From: a virus | Virus record (IMG/VR): IMGVR_UViG_3300022536_000073 | Span: 1 to 63,545 of that record | DNA: 63,545 nucleotides | Strand: one strand, 5' to 3' | Shown: positions 49,274-57,610 of the stretch, piece after piece | Numbering within the stretch: the first letter of the stretch is position 1 | Layout of the letters: each line of letters opens with the position of its first letter | Program-made: the position numbers and the translations under genes | The notes under the pieces: generated by a model | Database searches by the model: none | Seen by the model: the letters and a program-made list of their open reading frames with translations, nothing else | What the model was told of the DNA's origin: nothing

Positions 49274-51133
49274 ATGGCAATTAAAAAATCATTCGGCGGA
49301 GCAACGATTCTAAAACCAGGAGCATACTCCAAGTTTAAGGTCGACAACTCAGCAGGTGGGGACTTGGCATCAAATGATACCTTGTTCCTAATCGGAGAAG
49401 CTGCAAAAGGCGCTCCCGGTTCTACAGAAGGCATCGTAACTTTCAACTCTTCTCGACTTAACTCTTTGATTGAGAAGTATGGATCTGGACCTCTAGTAGA
49501 CGCTGCGGTAGCCGCTGTACGCCCCTCTAAGACCCCTGGAGTTGGTGGTGCGGGCCGTATCATGATTTATAAGACTAATGCCTCTACCCAGGCTCAGACC
49601 ATCCTACAACAATCAGCTACGGACATGATCACAGTTAAGGACTCTGCATGGGGAGAAGACGGTAACCTTCTAACGGTAGTTGTAGCTGCAGGTAGCTCAG
49701 CGGACCAGAAAACTATCTCAGTTGAGCTCCTAGGCGGAACTACTGAAGATCTCGGAGAAAACGCCGCTCAAAGCATTCTCTCGGTTCAGTACACCGGGGA
49801 CGCTACCACAGCTACTATCGAGATTGCGGGAGCCACTCGAAGCGCTTTGACCCTAAGCACCACCCTCGCAGGTGATCAAACGGATGGTTCTGTTGACCTA
49901 AGTCTACCACTAACAGGTAAAACTATGTCCCAAATCCGCGATCAAATCAACGCGGCTACAGGCTACACTTGTTCTTTGGTAACCACTTCTAAAGCTGCTA
50001 CAGCGGCTACAGAGCTTGATCCTGTTGCAGCTACGGACGTGACTTCAGCGGTAAGCCTCAAGAGACTTCAACGTGAGATTCTAGACCTCATCAATGAGTC
50101 AGCTAGGGTTGAAGCTACTGAGGCTACTCAACCTCTCGGGGGGGTTCCAGATAACGCCTCTCAACAAATGACAGGCGGGGCTCAGGGCGCTTCTACGAAC
50201 TCTAACTTCTCTACAGGTCTTTCAGACTCTTTGGCTCAAGACTACAACGTAGTTCTTCCCTGTGTGTCTAGAGACGCTGCTACGGACATCGCAGATGAGG
50301 ACCTAGGGTTCACCGACGGATCTTCCACTTATACGATCTCATCGATCTTGACAGCAACTAACTCTCACTTGATTTTGAGAGGTTCTGTTAAAAACCGCCG
50401 AGAAGCTCAAGGTATGGGTGGGTTCAGAAACTCAGCTAAAGCTACGTGTTTCACTACAATTGCGGGACTAGCTTCTGAGGACATGCAAGTAACTATGCAA
50501 GACGTGGTTTTCTTGGATGCTACAGGGAACCTCAAAGTGGGCCAACCACACATCATGGCAGCTATGGCCGCCGGGATTCGGTTGGGAACTGAGGTGGGAG
50601 AGCCTTTGACTCACAAGTTTATCAACGCCGTTCAGATCGGCCACATCATCGATCCAGACACTCTTCTTGAGTCTGGGGACTTCAATGCCAGTCTTGATGT
50701 AGATGAGGCTATCGAAAACGGAGTTCTTTTCTGTGAGAAGTTCAATAACGGTTTCCGAGTTGTGGTTGATAACACCACCTATGGTGCTGACGACTCTTTC
50801 GTATTTAACCGAGGTTCTGTTGTAGAGGCATCTTACTTTGTATTCAGAACTCTCAGAGAGACTGCCGAAAGCCTTTTCGTAGGTAAGAAGGTCAGTAACG
50901 GTCTAGCACAATCGATCAAAGAAGCTGTACGAAATAAGCTTCGAGAGTTGAATGCCGATGACGTCAACATCATCACCTCAAGTGACGACGCTCCGGAGGG
51001 ATATGTTGAAGAGACTTTTGTTGTTACTGTGTCTGGTAATACGGCCACCGTTCAGGTAGAATTCAAACCGGTTCAAGGATTGGATTTCGTTTTCTTCGAC
51101 TTCACTCTAGGCGATATTCAACAATCAGCCTAA
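49274..51133 (+). CDS. contractile tail sheath protein
   Basis: 619-aa tail sheath. N-terminal FGGATILKPGAYSKFKV and the C-terminal segment VSNGLAQSIKEAVRNKLREL are the usual sheath landmarks, with a domain insertion in the middle (about residues 110-330). It forms the contracting outer tube of a myovirus-type tail and pairs with the tube protein at 53603. A bidirectional terminator follows. Confidence 0.9.
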   Translation: MAIKKSFGGATILKPGAYSKFKVDNSAGGDLASNDTLFLIGEAAKGAPGSTEGIVTFNSSRLNSLIEKYGSGPLVDAAVAAVRPSKTPGVGGAGRIMIYKTNASTQAQTILQQSATDMITVKDSAWGEDGNLLTVVVAAGSSADQKTISVELLGGTTEDLGENAAQSILSVQYTGDATTATIEIAGATRSALTLSTTLAGDQTDGSVDLSLPLTGKTMSQIRDQINAATGYTCSLVTTSKAATAATELDPVAATDVTSAVSLKRLQREILDLINESARVEATEATQPLGGVPDNASQQMTGGAQGASTNSNFSTGLSDSLAQDYNVVLPCVSRDAATDIADEDLGFTDGSSTYTISSILTATNSHLILRGSVKNRREAQGMGGFRNSAKATCFTTIAGLASEDMQVTMQDVVFLDATGNLKVGQPHIMAAMAAGIRLGTEVGEPLTHKFINAVQIGHIIDPDTLLESGDFNASLDVDEAIENGVLFCEKFNNGFRVVVDNTTYGADDSFVFNRGSVVEASYFVFRTLRETAESLFVGKKVSNGLAQSIKEAVRNKLRELNADDVNIITSSDDAPEGYVEETFVVTVSGNTATVQVEFKPVQGLDFVFFDFTLGDIQQSA

Positions 51134-51160
51134 CTTTTTCTCTTTTCTTCATGATGCGCT

Positions 51161-51190
51161 AGGGGGGCTTTACGGCCCCCCTTTCTTTTT
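51161..51190. terminator. bidirectional hairpin terminator
   Basis: AGGGGGGC and GCCCCCCT arms with a short loop, T-run on the plus side. It ends the sheath transcript and lies within the last codons of the convergent endonuclease. Confidence 0.85.
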
Positions 51191-52972
51191 GACCCATTTA
51201 GCTTGCCCCGCATCGTAAATCTTAACCCACCCCAACTCCTCAGCGTGTTCAGCTTCTGTTAACTTACGCTTATCCATGTTAGCCCTACAAGCCCGTCGGT
51301 TAAAGGTCCTTGTGAAATCGGTCCATTGCCACCCCAAAGTCACCCCTTCTAGAACAAACCCTAGAGTTTTTAAAGACTCTCCTGTCCCGTACCTCAGATC
51401 AACAAAAGATTGAATAAACTCAGGGTCCTCAAGACGCTCTATTTGTTTAAGTAGTTTCGATAAACCCCCTACTACCGTAATGTTTAGCTCATTGGCGAAC
51501 CTAACGATATCTACCCCCGTTTTGTGTTTTTTGTAAGTAACCACAGCAAGTAAGACCCCCGTGGACTTATCCCTTAACCCCAGGCCCTTAGCTGTGGGCC
51601 CAGGACCCATTAAATGCGTCCTTTTTAAGAATTCAGAAGACTCCCTAAAACTCAAAGAAACAACTTCGGTTTTCCTAGCATAATACCGCACACTTCGACC
51701 CAATTTACTTTTAACGATGGAAGAGACTATCGGCTCTTTAGTTTCTACCTCATCGGAAAAGAATTGGAGTAAGGTTACTCCCTCTTTTCCAGCAGCTTCG
51801 AATTTCTTTTGATGGTATTTTTTATCCTTGAATTTGGCAGAATGCCAGTACAGAGCTCCGGGATCGATTCCCACCCCATGCTCAGGTAGTAGAATGTCTA
51901 TTTCTTTCCCTTTTAAAGTATTGTAGTCGTGGGTTACGAACTTTAAACCTTCGTCATTTAAGATTTTGTGAAAGACCAGCTCTAATTTAGAGGGGTTAGT
52001 TCGATCCCTATTTTTGAGGGTGTCTTGAGCTTTAGTCTTAATCTCCTCAAGTTTCATGGGATTATCCACCCCATAAGTCGCTAACATGGTTTCCTTAAAT
52101 CTATCTTTAGCCTCTGACGTAGCGGAGTCCTTACCTGAACACATTCGACATCTGGGGGCAGAATTAGGGTAGTTCAAAATGGCTTGGGGCGTCTTTTGGA
52201 TCCCCGCCCCACAATTAGTACACTTGAGGTTTAGTTTTTCGGTGTTTTTATAGTATCGATTTGGGATGTCTTGGTCATGCTCCTTAAGGTATGCGTGGAG
52301 TTTCTTTGTATAGGTCATAGACTTCTCCCCCTTCGTTTTGCCCGTAGAAACACTGCAAGACCCGCACCTAGGAGGCTTGTCGGGATTTCTGCACAAGTTG
52401 TGCGCCTCCACCTTCAGCATTACGTCACAATCCTCAAAACACGGGATATTCACGTATGGGGGAAAGTTATCAAATGCTTGTTCGATAACGTTTTCGTGGT
52501 AGAATTGTCTTAAATACTTTTTGGCTTTTTCTCTGGTCTGGTTTTCTAGTTTCTTATAATACTCTTTGTTTTGTTGATGGTTGAGGCACTTACCACATAG
52601 CGGTGGGTTTCCTTTTTTAACCAGGTTCTTCATACCCCTAACCATTTTGACCCCGCACGCACACGTTAGCTCGAGCCGCGAGTTGGTATTTACAGGGGTT
52701 TCAGGGATTTTTTGATTATACTTTCTCAGATAAGCTATTACCCTATCCGAACTCTTGGGTTTTCTGGGGGCTCGGTTCAGAGCGGCTTTTTTGGAACTAC
52801 ACGAGAAACATTCGTACTTCCCCGAGCGTTTGATCTTTTGGGTGAGATTTGACACCAAGACCACACTGGTTTTAGTGCATGTGGGACAGGTGACCACTAC
52901 TCGATCCCGAGACCTAATGGCCTCTTTTTTTAGCTTAAACTCTTCCGTTAAATACTCGTACCAATCTTTCAC
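51170..52972 (-). CDS. VSR-like EDxHD homing endonuclease with zinc-ribbon repeats
   Basis: 600 aa. N-terminal half has about four zinc-ribbon repeats (CPTC/CFSC, CACG/CGKC, CTNC/CRMC and a CFEDC type). The middle is a VSR-fold nuclease: Glu in PSKLELVFHKIL, Asp in GKEIDILLPEHGVGID, and WHSAKFKDKKYHQKKFEAAG. The C-terminal DNA-binding domain is shared with the protein at 54078. It sits between sheath and tube genes, the typical invasion pattern of a homing endonuclease. An extended -10 promoter drives it. Confidence 0.85.
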   Translation of the reverse strand: MKDWYEYLTEEFKLKKEAIRSRDRVVVTCPTCTKTSVVLVSNLTQKIKRSGKYECFSCSSKKAALNRAPRKPKSSDRVIAYLRKYNQKIPETPVNTNSRLELTCACGVKMVRGMKNLVKKGNPPLCGKCLNHQQNKEYYKKLENQTREKAKKYLRQFYHENVIEQAFDNFPPYVNIPCFEDCDVMLKVEAHNLCRNPDKPPRCGSCSVSTGKTKGEKSMTYTKKLHAYLKEHDQDIPNRYYKNTEKLNLKCTNCGAGIQKTPQAILNYPNSAPRCRMCSGKDSATSEAKDRFKETMLATYGVDNPMKLEEIKTKAQDTLKNRDRTNPSKLELVFHKILNDEGLKFVTHDYNTLKGKEIDILLPEHGVGIDPGALYWHSAKFKDKKYHQKKFEAAGKEGVTLLQFFSDEVETKEPIVSSIVKSKLGRSVRYYARKTEVVSLSFRESSEFLKRTHLMGPGPTAKGLGLRDKSTGVLLAVVTYKKHKTGVDIVRFANELNITVVGGLSKLLKQIERLEDPEFIQSFVDLRYGTGESLKTLGFVLEGVTLGWQWTDFTRTFNRRACRANMDKRKLTEAEHAEELGWVKIYDAGQAKWVKKKGGP

Positions 52973-53004
52973 ACCTTTTGTCTCCTATAGTGTTGCCTTT
53001 TAAC

Positions 53005-53013
53005 ATTATATCA
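53005..53013 (-). promoter_or_regulatory. extended -10 promoter on minus strand
   Basis: TGATATAAT on the minus strand 30-40 nt before the endonuclease gene, same class as the late promoters; leader contains AGGAGA. Confidence 0.7.
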
Positions 53014-53045
53014 CCATATTCGGAAGAAGTATAACCCCCCTTAGA

Positions 53046-53051
53046 TAAAAT
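53046..53051 (+). promoter_or_regulatory. -10 hexamer TAAAAT 6 nt before ATG, leaderless class
   Basis: TAAAAT then ATAATT then ATG 53058, identical in layout to 16381. Preceded by C6 run. No Shine-Dalgarno. Confidence 0.5.
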
Positions 53052-53057
53052 ATAATT

Positions 53058-53600
53058 ATGTCTAAGAAGATCGTTTGGAAAGACACCCCGTATAGCCCTA
53101 AACGAAAAGCCGGGACCTATAGTTCATATCGAGAGTTTTTGGAAAAAGCCAATAAACTTCAAGACGAACAAGAAAAAGCCCGGGAGTACCTAAATAAAGC
53201 CAAACCCGCTATGTCTAAGCTACTCGAGATTCGAATGACTAATGGGGAGCCTTTAACGGTTATGCGACCTTTTAGATATCAGACCACCGTTATGAGGTCT
53301 GAGCTTCTGAAGGGTAGTGAGGACGCCGCTAGTGATGCCGCCTTTTATGGAGGCGCTGCTAACGACCCTAATAACGAGTTCACAAAGGCCAAGAACGCCA
53401 CTTTTGTGGAGGTCACAAAAACGATTAATCCCGGGATGCAGATCATACTAAAGGGTATTGATCCAAATCTCAGGGAGTTTATTTTTCAAGACGCTTTGGG
53501 AGAAGAACACGCAATCCCCTACGATTCTAGGGATGCGTTAATGATGCAAACGAACGTATTTGAAGACGTTCAAAAACTGATGGAAGGTAAGGAAGAGTAA
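53058..53600 (+). CDS. tail-associated protein, 180 aa
   Basis: Helical N-terminal half, beta-rich second half (INPGMQIILKGIDPNLREFI). Encoded between sheath and tube. Likely a tail assembly or tube-cap protein; unknown. Confidence 0.58.
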   Translation: MSKKIVWKDTPYSPKRKAGTYSSYREFLEKANKLQDEQEKAREYLNKAKPAMSKLLEIRMTNGEPLTVMRPFRYQTTVMRSELLKGSEDAASDAAFYGGAANDPNNEFTKAKNATFVEVTKTINPGMQIILKGIDPNLREFIFQDALGEEHAIPYDSRDALMMQTNVFEDVQKLMEGKEE

Positions 53601-53602
53601 TT

Positions 53603-54010
53603 ATGAGTAAAGTATTAACAGGGTCGAAAGCGGCTCTTAAGCTAAACGGAGTAAAGGTAGCATTTGTTGGTAGTGTTAACATCAATGAAGACAATACCCT
53701 AACTGATATTGACGTGATTGATCAGCTAGAAGTAGCTGAGCATGCTGAGACGGGTCACAAAGTAAGTTTCACGTGTAACCTCTTTAAGATCGATGGAAAC
53801 AGTGTTAGCCAACTCGGCATTCGTGCTGATAACATTTCCGATATCTTGACTCAACCAGAACTTACTATGGAGCTTTTTAACTCTGTAGAAGACCGAATTG
53901 AGTACACGATCTCTGGAGTTAAGTTCGAAGGTGGTAGCGGGAGCCTCGATGCCCGGGGAGTTTGGCAAGGGACTTGGAATTTCCGTGGTCGAAAAGGTAG
54001 CGGACTATAA
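53603..54010 (+). CDS. tail tube protein
   Basis: 135-aa tube protein with the classic pattern: a beta barrel with GSKAALKLNGVKVAFVGSV start, VDVIDQLEVAEHAETGHKV-like loop and C-terminal VKFEGGSGSLDARGVWQGTW. It follows the sheath gene after the endonuclease insertion. The stop is 2 nt before a CTAGAA/TTCTAG hairpin. Confidence 0.82.
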   Translation: MSKVLTGSKAALKLNGVKVAFVGSVNINEDNTLTDIDVIDQLEVAEHAETGHKVSFTCNLFKIDGNSVSQLGIRADNISDILTQPELTMELFNSVEDRIEYTISGVKFEGGSGSLDARGVWQGTWNFRGRKGSGL

Positions 54011-54012
54011 TC

Positions 54013-54029
54013 CTAGAATAAACTTCTAG
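54013..54029 (+). promoter_or_regulatory. hairpin CTAGAA/TTCTAG after tube gene
   Basis: Six-bp perfect arms with a 5-nt loop, same arms as at 4744 and 23413. No T-run follows, so a terminator is doubtful. Confidence 0.45.
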
Positions 54030-54059
54030 CTAAAAAATTCTGAAGGTGGTGCGGGTATG

Positions 54060-54068
54060 TGATATAAT
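54060..54068 (+). promoter_or_regulatory. extended -10 promoter before second endonuclease
   Basis: ATGTGATATAATTTTTATATC, ATG at 54078 lies 9 nt after the hexamer, so the mRNA leader is nearly absent. Confidence 0.7.
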
Positions 54069-54077
54069 TTTTATATC

Positions 54078-55391
54078 ATGATTAACCCCACCACCTTTAT
54101 TTTTTTAAACTCTAGGAATAAAACTAGACTAAAAAAATTGGGCTACAACGTTCCTGAAAATTTCAAACGGGGTGCCAAACTAGAGATAGCTGTAGAACAT
54201 TTGAGTAAGGGTTCTCGCACCAAGGTAACCCGCATTTGCGACTCTTGTGGTAAAGTGGACCGGGTATGTTTTCGGGATCTAGGCTCCAAAGAGCTTTGTA
54301 AAAAATGTTCCGCCAAAGCACTAGTGGGAGAGAAGAACCCCTTTTACGGTAAACAGCATACCCAAAAAACCAAAGAAAAGTTAAGCAAGCTTAATAAAAT
54401 AAGTGATCTAGAAGAGTGTGAGATAATAAAGAAGCTTGAGTCTTTGGCAATCTCACCTACATCGGATAAAGCCAGTGAACTACTTGGCTACCACAAAATG
54501 CCCATCTTAAATATACTAAATCGGAATGGTAGGAGGGATCTCCTTTTTCAGAATAAGACTCGTTCGGGGTATGAATTAGAGCTCCTGGAGATACTAAAAA
54601 AGGACTACAAAGGACAAATCGAATTGAACTACAGAGGTCTGCAGGACGTATATGAAGTAGATCTGTTTTTTCCCGAAAAGGGGTTAGCGGTAGAGCTCAA
54701 TGGGCTGTGGTGGCATTCCGAGAAGTATAAAGATAAAAAAGACCACCAAAATAAATACTTAGCCTGCTTGCAGCAGGGAGTTAAGTTGTTAACTATCTGG
54801 GAACATACTTGGCTAAATAGAAAAGATGCGGTTATTAAATTAATCAAAGCACACTTAGGGCTTTCACAAAAAACCTATGCCAGAAAATGTAAACTAAACT
54901 TTGATCAAAAAATGCTTAAAGCCTTTATGGAAGACAACCATATCCAAGGAGCCCATCCAAACCACCGTCTCTTGGGGTTAGAGGATGCAGAAGGTCTGGT
55001 ATTAGCGGTTTCTTGGGGAGCTCACCATAGAGGTGGTACAGAGTCCGAAGTTTTATCTCGGGTATGTTTTTCTGATAAAAGGGTGGTCGGAGGTTTGGAT
55101 AAACTACTTAAACACATACCCGCTCCCACATTAATAACTTGGTCTGACAACTGTTATTCCCCAAACCCCACCCTATACAAAAACTCTGGATTTCGTAAAG
55201 TGGTGGACTTAGCTCCCGATTATTTTTACACCCGAGGATACGGGAAAGCTTTTTCCAAACAATCTCAAGCCAAATCCAGAGTAGACTGCCCTTCAGACAA
55301 AACAGAAGCAACTTGGGCCAAAGAACGTGGATTGTATAGAGTATGGGACTGTGGAAAGGTCAAATGGGAGTTAAAAAGACCCAGGCCTTGA
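54078..55391 (+). CDS. EDxHD homing endonuclease with NUMOD3-like segment
   Basis: 437 aa. N-terminal zinc ribbon (CDSC and CKKC), a NUMOD3-type segment (GEKNPFYGKQHTQKTKEKLS), a VSR-like nuclease (SGYELELLEIL, YEVDLFFPEKGLAVELNGLW, WHSEKYKDKKDHQNKYL) and a C-terminal domain matching the protein at 51170 (VVGGLDKLLKHI and the tyrosine-rich end). It sits directly after the tube gene and before the tRNA. Confidence 0.85.
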   Translation: MINPTTFIFLNSRNKTRLKKLGYNVPENFKRGAKLEIAVEHLSKGSRTKVTRICDSCGKVDRVCFRDLGSKELCKKCSAKALVGEKNPFYGKQHTQKTKEKLSKLNKISDLEECEIIKKLESLAISPTSDKASELLGYHKMPILNILNRNGRRDLLFQNKTRSGYELELLEILKKDYKGQIELNYRGLQDVYEVDLFFPEKGLAVELNGLWWHSEKYKDKKDHQNKYLACLQQGVKLLTIWEHTWLNRKDAVIKLIKAHLGLSQKTYARKCKLNFDQKMLKAFMEDNHIQGAHPNHRLLGLEDAEGLVLAVSWGAHHRGGTESEVLSRVCFSDKRVVGGLDKLLKHIPAPTLITWSDNCYSPNPTLYKNSGFRKVVDLAPDYFYTRGYGKAFSKQSQAKSRVDCPSDKTEATWAKERGLYRVWDCGKVKWELKRPRP

Positions 55392-55421
55392 AAGACCCAG
55401 GTCTCGTTAGAGTTCAATTGG

Positions 55422-55494
55422 CTGGGCAGGTAGGCCTTGAACCTACGACTTCCTGGTTAACAGCCAGGCGTTCTACCAACTGAACTACTGCCCA
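55422..55494 (-). tRNA. tRNA-Asn (GTT anticodon)
   Basis: Full cloverleaf on the minus strand: acceptor TGGGCAG/CTGCCCA, D-arm GTTC/GAAC, anticodon stem CCTGG/CCAGG with loop CTGTTAA (anticodon GTT, Asn), variable AAGTC, T-arm GTAGG/CCTAC. CCA is genome-encoded directly after the discriminator (55419-55421). It follows the minus-strand gene at 55498 by 3 nt. Confidence 0.92.
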
Positions 55495-55497
55495 CTT

Positions 55498-55704
55498 TTA
55501 CAAATCTTCCCCGTCTTCCCAGTTATTTCCCGGTTTTACAATTCTAGCGTCAGTTACTTCAATCCTGACTTCCCAATCTACTTCAAAGATAGCGCCACAA
55601 TCATCGCATTCCATAGCCTGGGTCCCGTAGGGTGGGGATCCGGTAGGAAAGCTAGAACAAGAGTTTCCACATTGTGGGCAATTGGCCCAAATATCGTCAT
55701 TCAT
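55498..55704 (-). CDS. zinc-ribbon protein, 68 aa
   Basis: ATG 55704 with GGAAGAGAG upstream is preferred. CPQCGNSC and CDDCGAIF pairs make one zinc ribbon. Unknown function; the tRNA follows downstream. Confidence 0.58.
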   Translation of the reverse strand: MNDDIWANCPQCGNSCSSFPTGSPPYGTQAMECDDCGAIFEVDWEVRIEVTDARIVKPGNNWEDGEDL

Positions 55705-55753
55705 CGTCTCTCTTCCTCCTAGGCAAGCTAACTTAGAGATTCCGGCCAAAGCT

Positions 55754-55771
55754 TATATACTATAGTATATA
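55754..55771. promoter_or_regulatory. perfect 18-bp palindrome
   Basis: TATATACTATAGTATATA is fully self-complementary, centred in the intergenic gap upstream of the minus-strand gene ending at 55704. It contains -10-like hexamers on both strands and could be a regulator site or promoter. Confidence 0.45.
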
Positions 55772-55792
55772 GTACTTTGCGTTAATCTTCAA

Positions 55793-55921
55793 TTAAAATA
55801 ATTTCTTTTTTAATGCCGAAACTAGCAGGTCGGTCGCGGGGCCAGAAGAGGCTCCCAAACTTGTACCGGCTTGGGGACTGGTGGTTAAAAGAGCGATTAA
55901 ACTTAACGTCAACATTTTCAT
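55793..55921 (-). CDS. small exported peptide, 42 aa
   Basis: Starts 4 nt after the methylase stop with AAAGG upstream. MKMLTLSLIALLTTSPQAG is a signal-like N-terminus, the remainder short and Ser/Ala-rich with basic end KKKLF. A longer overlapping frame (55782-55964) is a shadow of this one. Confidence 0.5.
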   Translation of the reverse strand: MKMLTLSLIALLTTSPQAGTSLGASSGPATDLLVSALKKKLF

Positions 55922-55923
55922 TT

Positions 55924-57234
55924 TTAGGAACCTTTTTTGTCTTTCCGTTCTTTTTCTGAGACATTGCTTGTAACGTTATTTAACCTCGCCCGTGCAATCT
56001 CAACATACTCAGCGTCCTGCTCAATCCCTAGAAACTTAAACCCCTCGCTCGTTGCCGCGACTCCTGTAGAGCCCGAACCTGTAAACGGATCAAGTACGGT
56101 ACCACCTGGCGGGGTGATCATGCGGCATAAGTAGCGCATGAGTTTTTGGGGTTTGACCGTTGGATGGTGATTGCCCGTTTTGTGACTCTGGTCATGGTCA
56201 GGAAACTTGCCTGTCATGTCCGCGCTGTTCGGCCTGGCACCGTTGGCCTTAGTTTCGCCCTGCCCACACCCAGCATTCCGCTCTCTCTTCGACGCCTTCG
56301 CCGCATAGATAAATCGATCAGCGCCGTCGAAGAAGAAACGAGATGCGCCTCCACCTTTGTCGTTTTGGTAGGTCCGATCAGCTTTATTGTCGTATGAAAC
56401 GTGGTACCCACTTGCGGAATAATCGTTTGCGGGTTTGTTCGTTTTATTGCCTGCAGGATGCAAAAACCCACTCTGTTCATCCAATACGTCCCTAGCCTCG
56501 CCTGAGACTATGAAGTTAGCGGGGAAGCGGCCTTGGGTGTATTGTTTGTGGGGCCCATTCTCATAGCCTTTGCCTGCAGCAACCGATCCGCCGGAATGCC
56601 CCTCGCTCTCAACCCTACACTCATTAATATTCAACCCACCGGTCCCGTGCTCTAGAACATTCTTAGCGACGGTGCCCTTGAAAGGCTTACGAACGAGCCA
56701 CCATACCTCATGAGCGGGTTTTAGGGCTGTGCCCCAGCCGTCCCATTGTTTTGTGGCGTCGGTTGCTGGGGCTGTGATTTTGACTTCTGACTGAGGGCGA
56801 TCTGTAGCAAAACTTAGTGTGTTCCCCTTACCAGTCCACCGGTCAGGCTTGCTTCCAACGATATTTTCAACACCCGCCGCCTTATCAATCGCCTTGCTGA
56901 TATTGTGACTCTTAGGAAACCCCGAACCAAACACATGGTGTACTGAATCGCGGACCTCAAACCCCGCTTCTTCCAAAGCCCATGCTGTCCAGTGAGAAGT
57001 ACGAGGCAAGGCCCAGACGAAACCATGAGCGCCAGGCTTCAATACGCGATGACACTCTCGCATCACTTTCGTCATCCACTTGACCCAGGCGTCACGACCG
57101 CCTTTGTCTTTATCCCAGTCCTTACCCATGAATGCGATGCCCGCAGGGGGGTCAGTGACAAGTGAGTCAATTGAATCCGATTCAAGTTTCTTGAGTTCTT
57201 CTAAGCAATCGCCGTGTAAAATAGTTTCTAACAT
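55924..57234 (-). CDS. DNA methyltransferase, beta-class (N6A or N4C)
   Basis: Site-specific amino-methyltransferase. Motif IV is SLVTDPPAGIAFMGKDW (DPP plus A in place of the usual aromatic), motif I is TVLDPFTGSGSTGVAA near the C-terminus, giving beta-class order. The middle carries the target-recognition region. The phage-typical DPPAGI variant is known in many phage methylases. The gene looks richer in G and C than its neighbours, hinting at transfer. A small exported peptide gene follows. Confidence 0.82.
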   Translation of the reverse strand: MLETILHGDCLEELKKLESDSIDSLVTDPPAGIAFMGKDWDKDKGGRDAWVKWMTKVMRECHRVLKPGAHGFVWALPRTSHWTAWALEEAGFEVRDSVHHVFGSGFPKSHNISKAIDKAAGVENIVGSKPDRWTGKGNTLSFATDRPQSEVKITAPATDATKQWDGWGTALKPAHEVWWLVRKPFKGTVAKNVLEHGTGGLNINECRVESEGHSGGSVAAGKGYENGPHKQYTQGRFPANFIVSGEARDVLDEQSGFLHPAGNKTNKPANDYSASGYHVSYDNKADRTYQNDKGGGASRFFFDGADRFIYAAKASKRERNAGCGQGETKANGARPNSADMTGKFPDHDQSHKTGNHHPTVKPQKLMRYLCRMITPPGGTVLDPFTGSGSTGVAATSEGFKFLGIEQDAEYVEIARARLNNVTSNVSEKERKDKKGS

Positions 57235-57235
57235 C

Positions 57236-57610
57236 TTATTTATCTCCTTTTTTGTCTTTACGTTCTTTTGCCAATTCTTCAGTAAATCCTTCGGGAAATC
57301 TTCTTTTTAATTTGGAGATGTTCATCTCCATCACTTCTTCGAAATCGCTACCCAATTCATCCAACAAAACCGCCATGTACCACAAAACGTCCCCGATCTC
57401 TTCCTTTAAATGAACTAGATCGAGTGTTTTCGAGTACATTACGTGCTTTTTCACGATATCAGCTACTTCTCCCGCCTCTCCAGAGACGCCCAGAGCAGCG
57501 TGCATTAATCTAAGGTGTGGAGGCTTTAATTTACGCAAAGACTCTGCATAGCCTGCATCATCCAAGTCAGTTCTAAGAGCTAGTTTCTGGTAATTTGCTT
57601 TTTTACTCAC
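57236..57610 (-). CDS. MazG-like nucleotide pyrophosphohydrolase
   Basis: GTG 57610 with GGGAGAGGGG upstream is the preferred start; the longer frame reads through the upstream gene. ALGVSGEAGEVADIVKKH and LKEEIGDVLWYMAVLLDEL carry the conserved metal-binding Glu/Asp pattern of all-alpha NTP pyrophosphatases. Removes (d)NTPs, possibly ppGpp-related; typical of phages. Confidence 0.85.
   Translation of the reverse strand: MSKKANYQKLALRTDLDDAGYAESLRKLKPPHLRLMHAALGVSGEAGEVADIVKKHVMYSKTLDLVHLKEEIGDVLWYMAVLLDELGSDFEEVMEMNISKLKRRFPEGFTEELAKERKDKKGDK

Noticed and set aside
55782-55964. 60-aa minus-strand ORF overlapping the methylase end
   Set aside because: No ribosome site and no motif; the 42-aa frame at 55793-55921 has a signal peptide and an AAAGG site.
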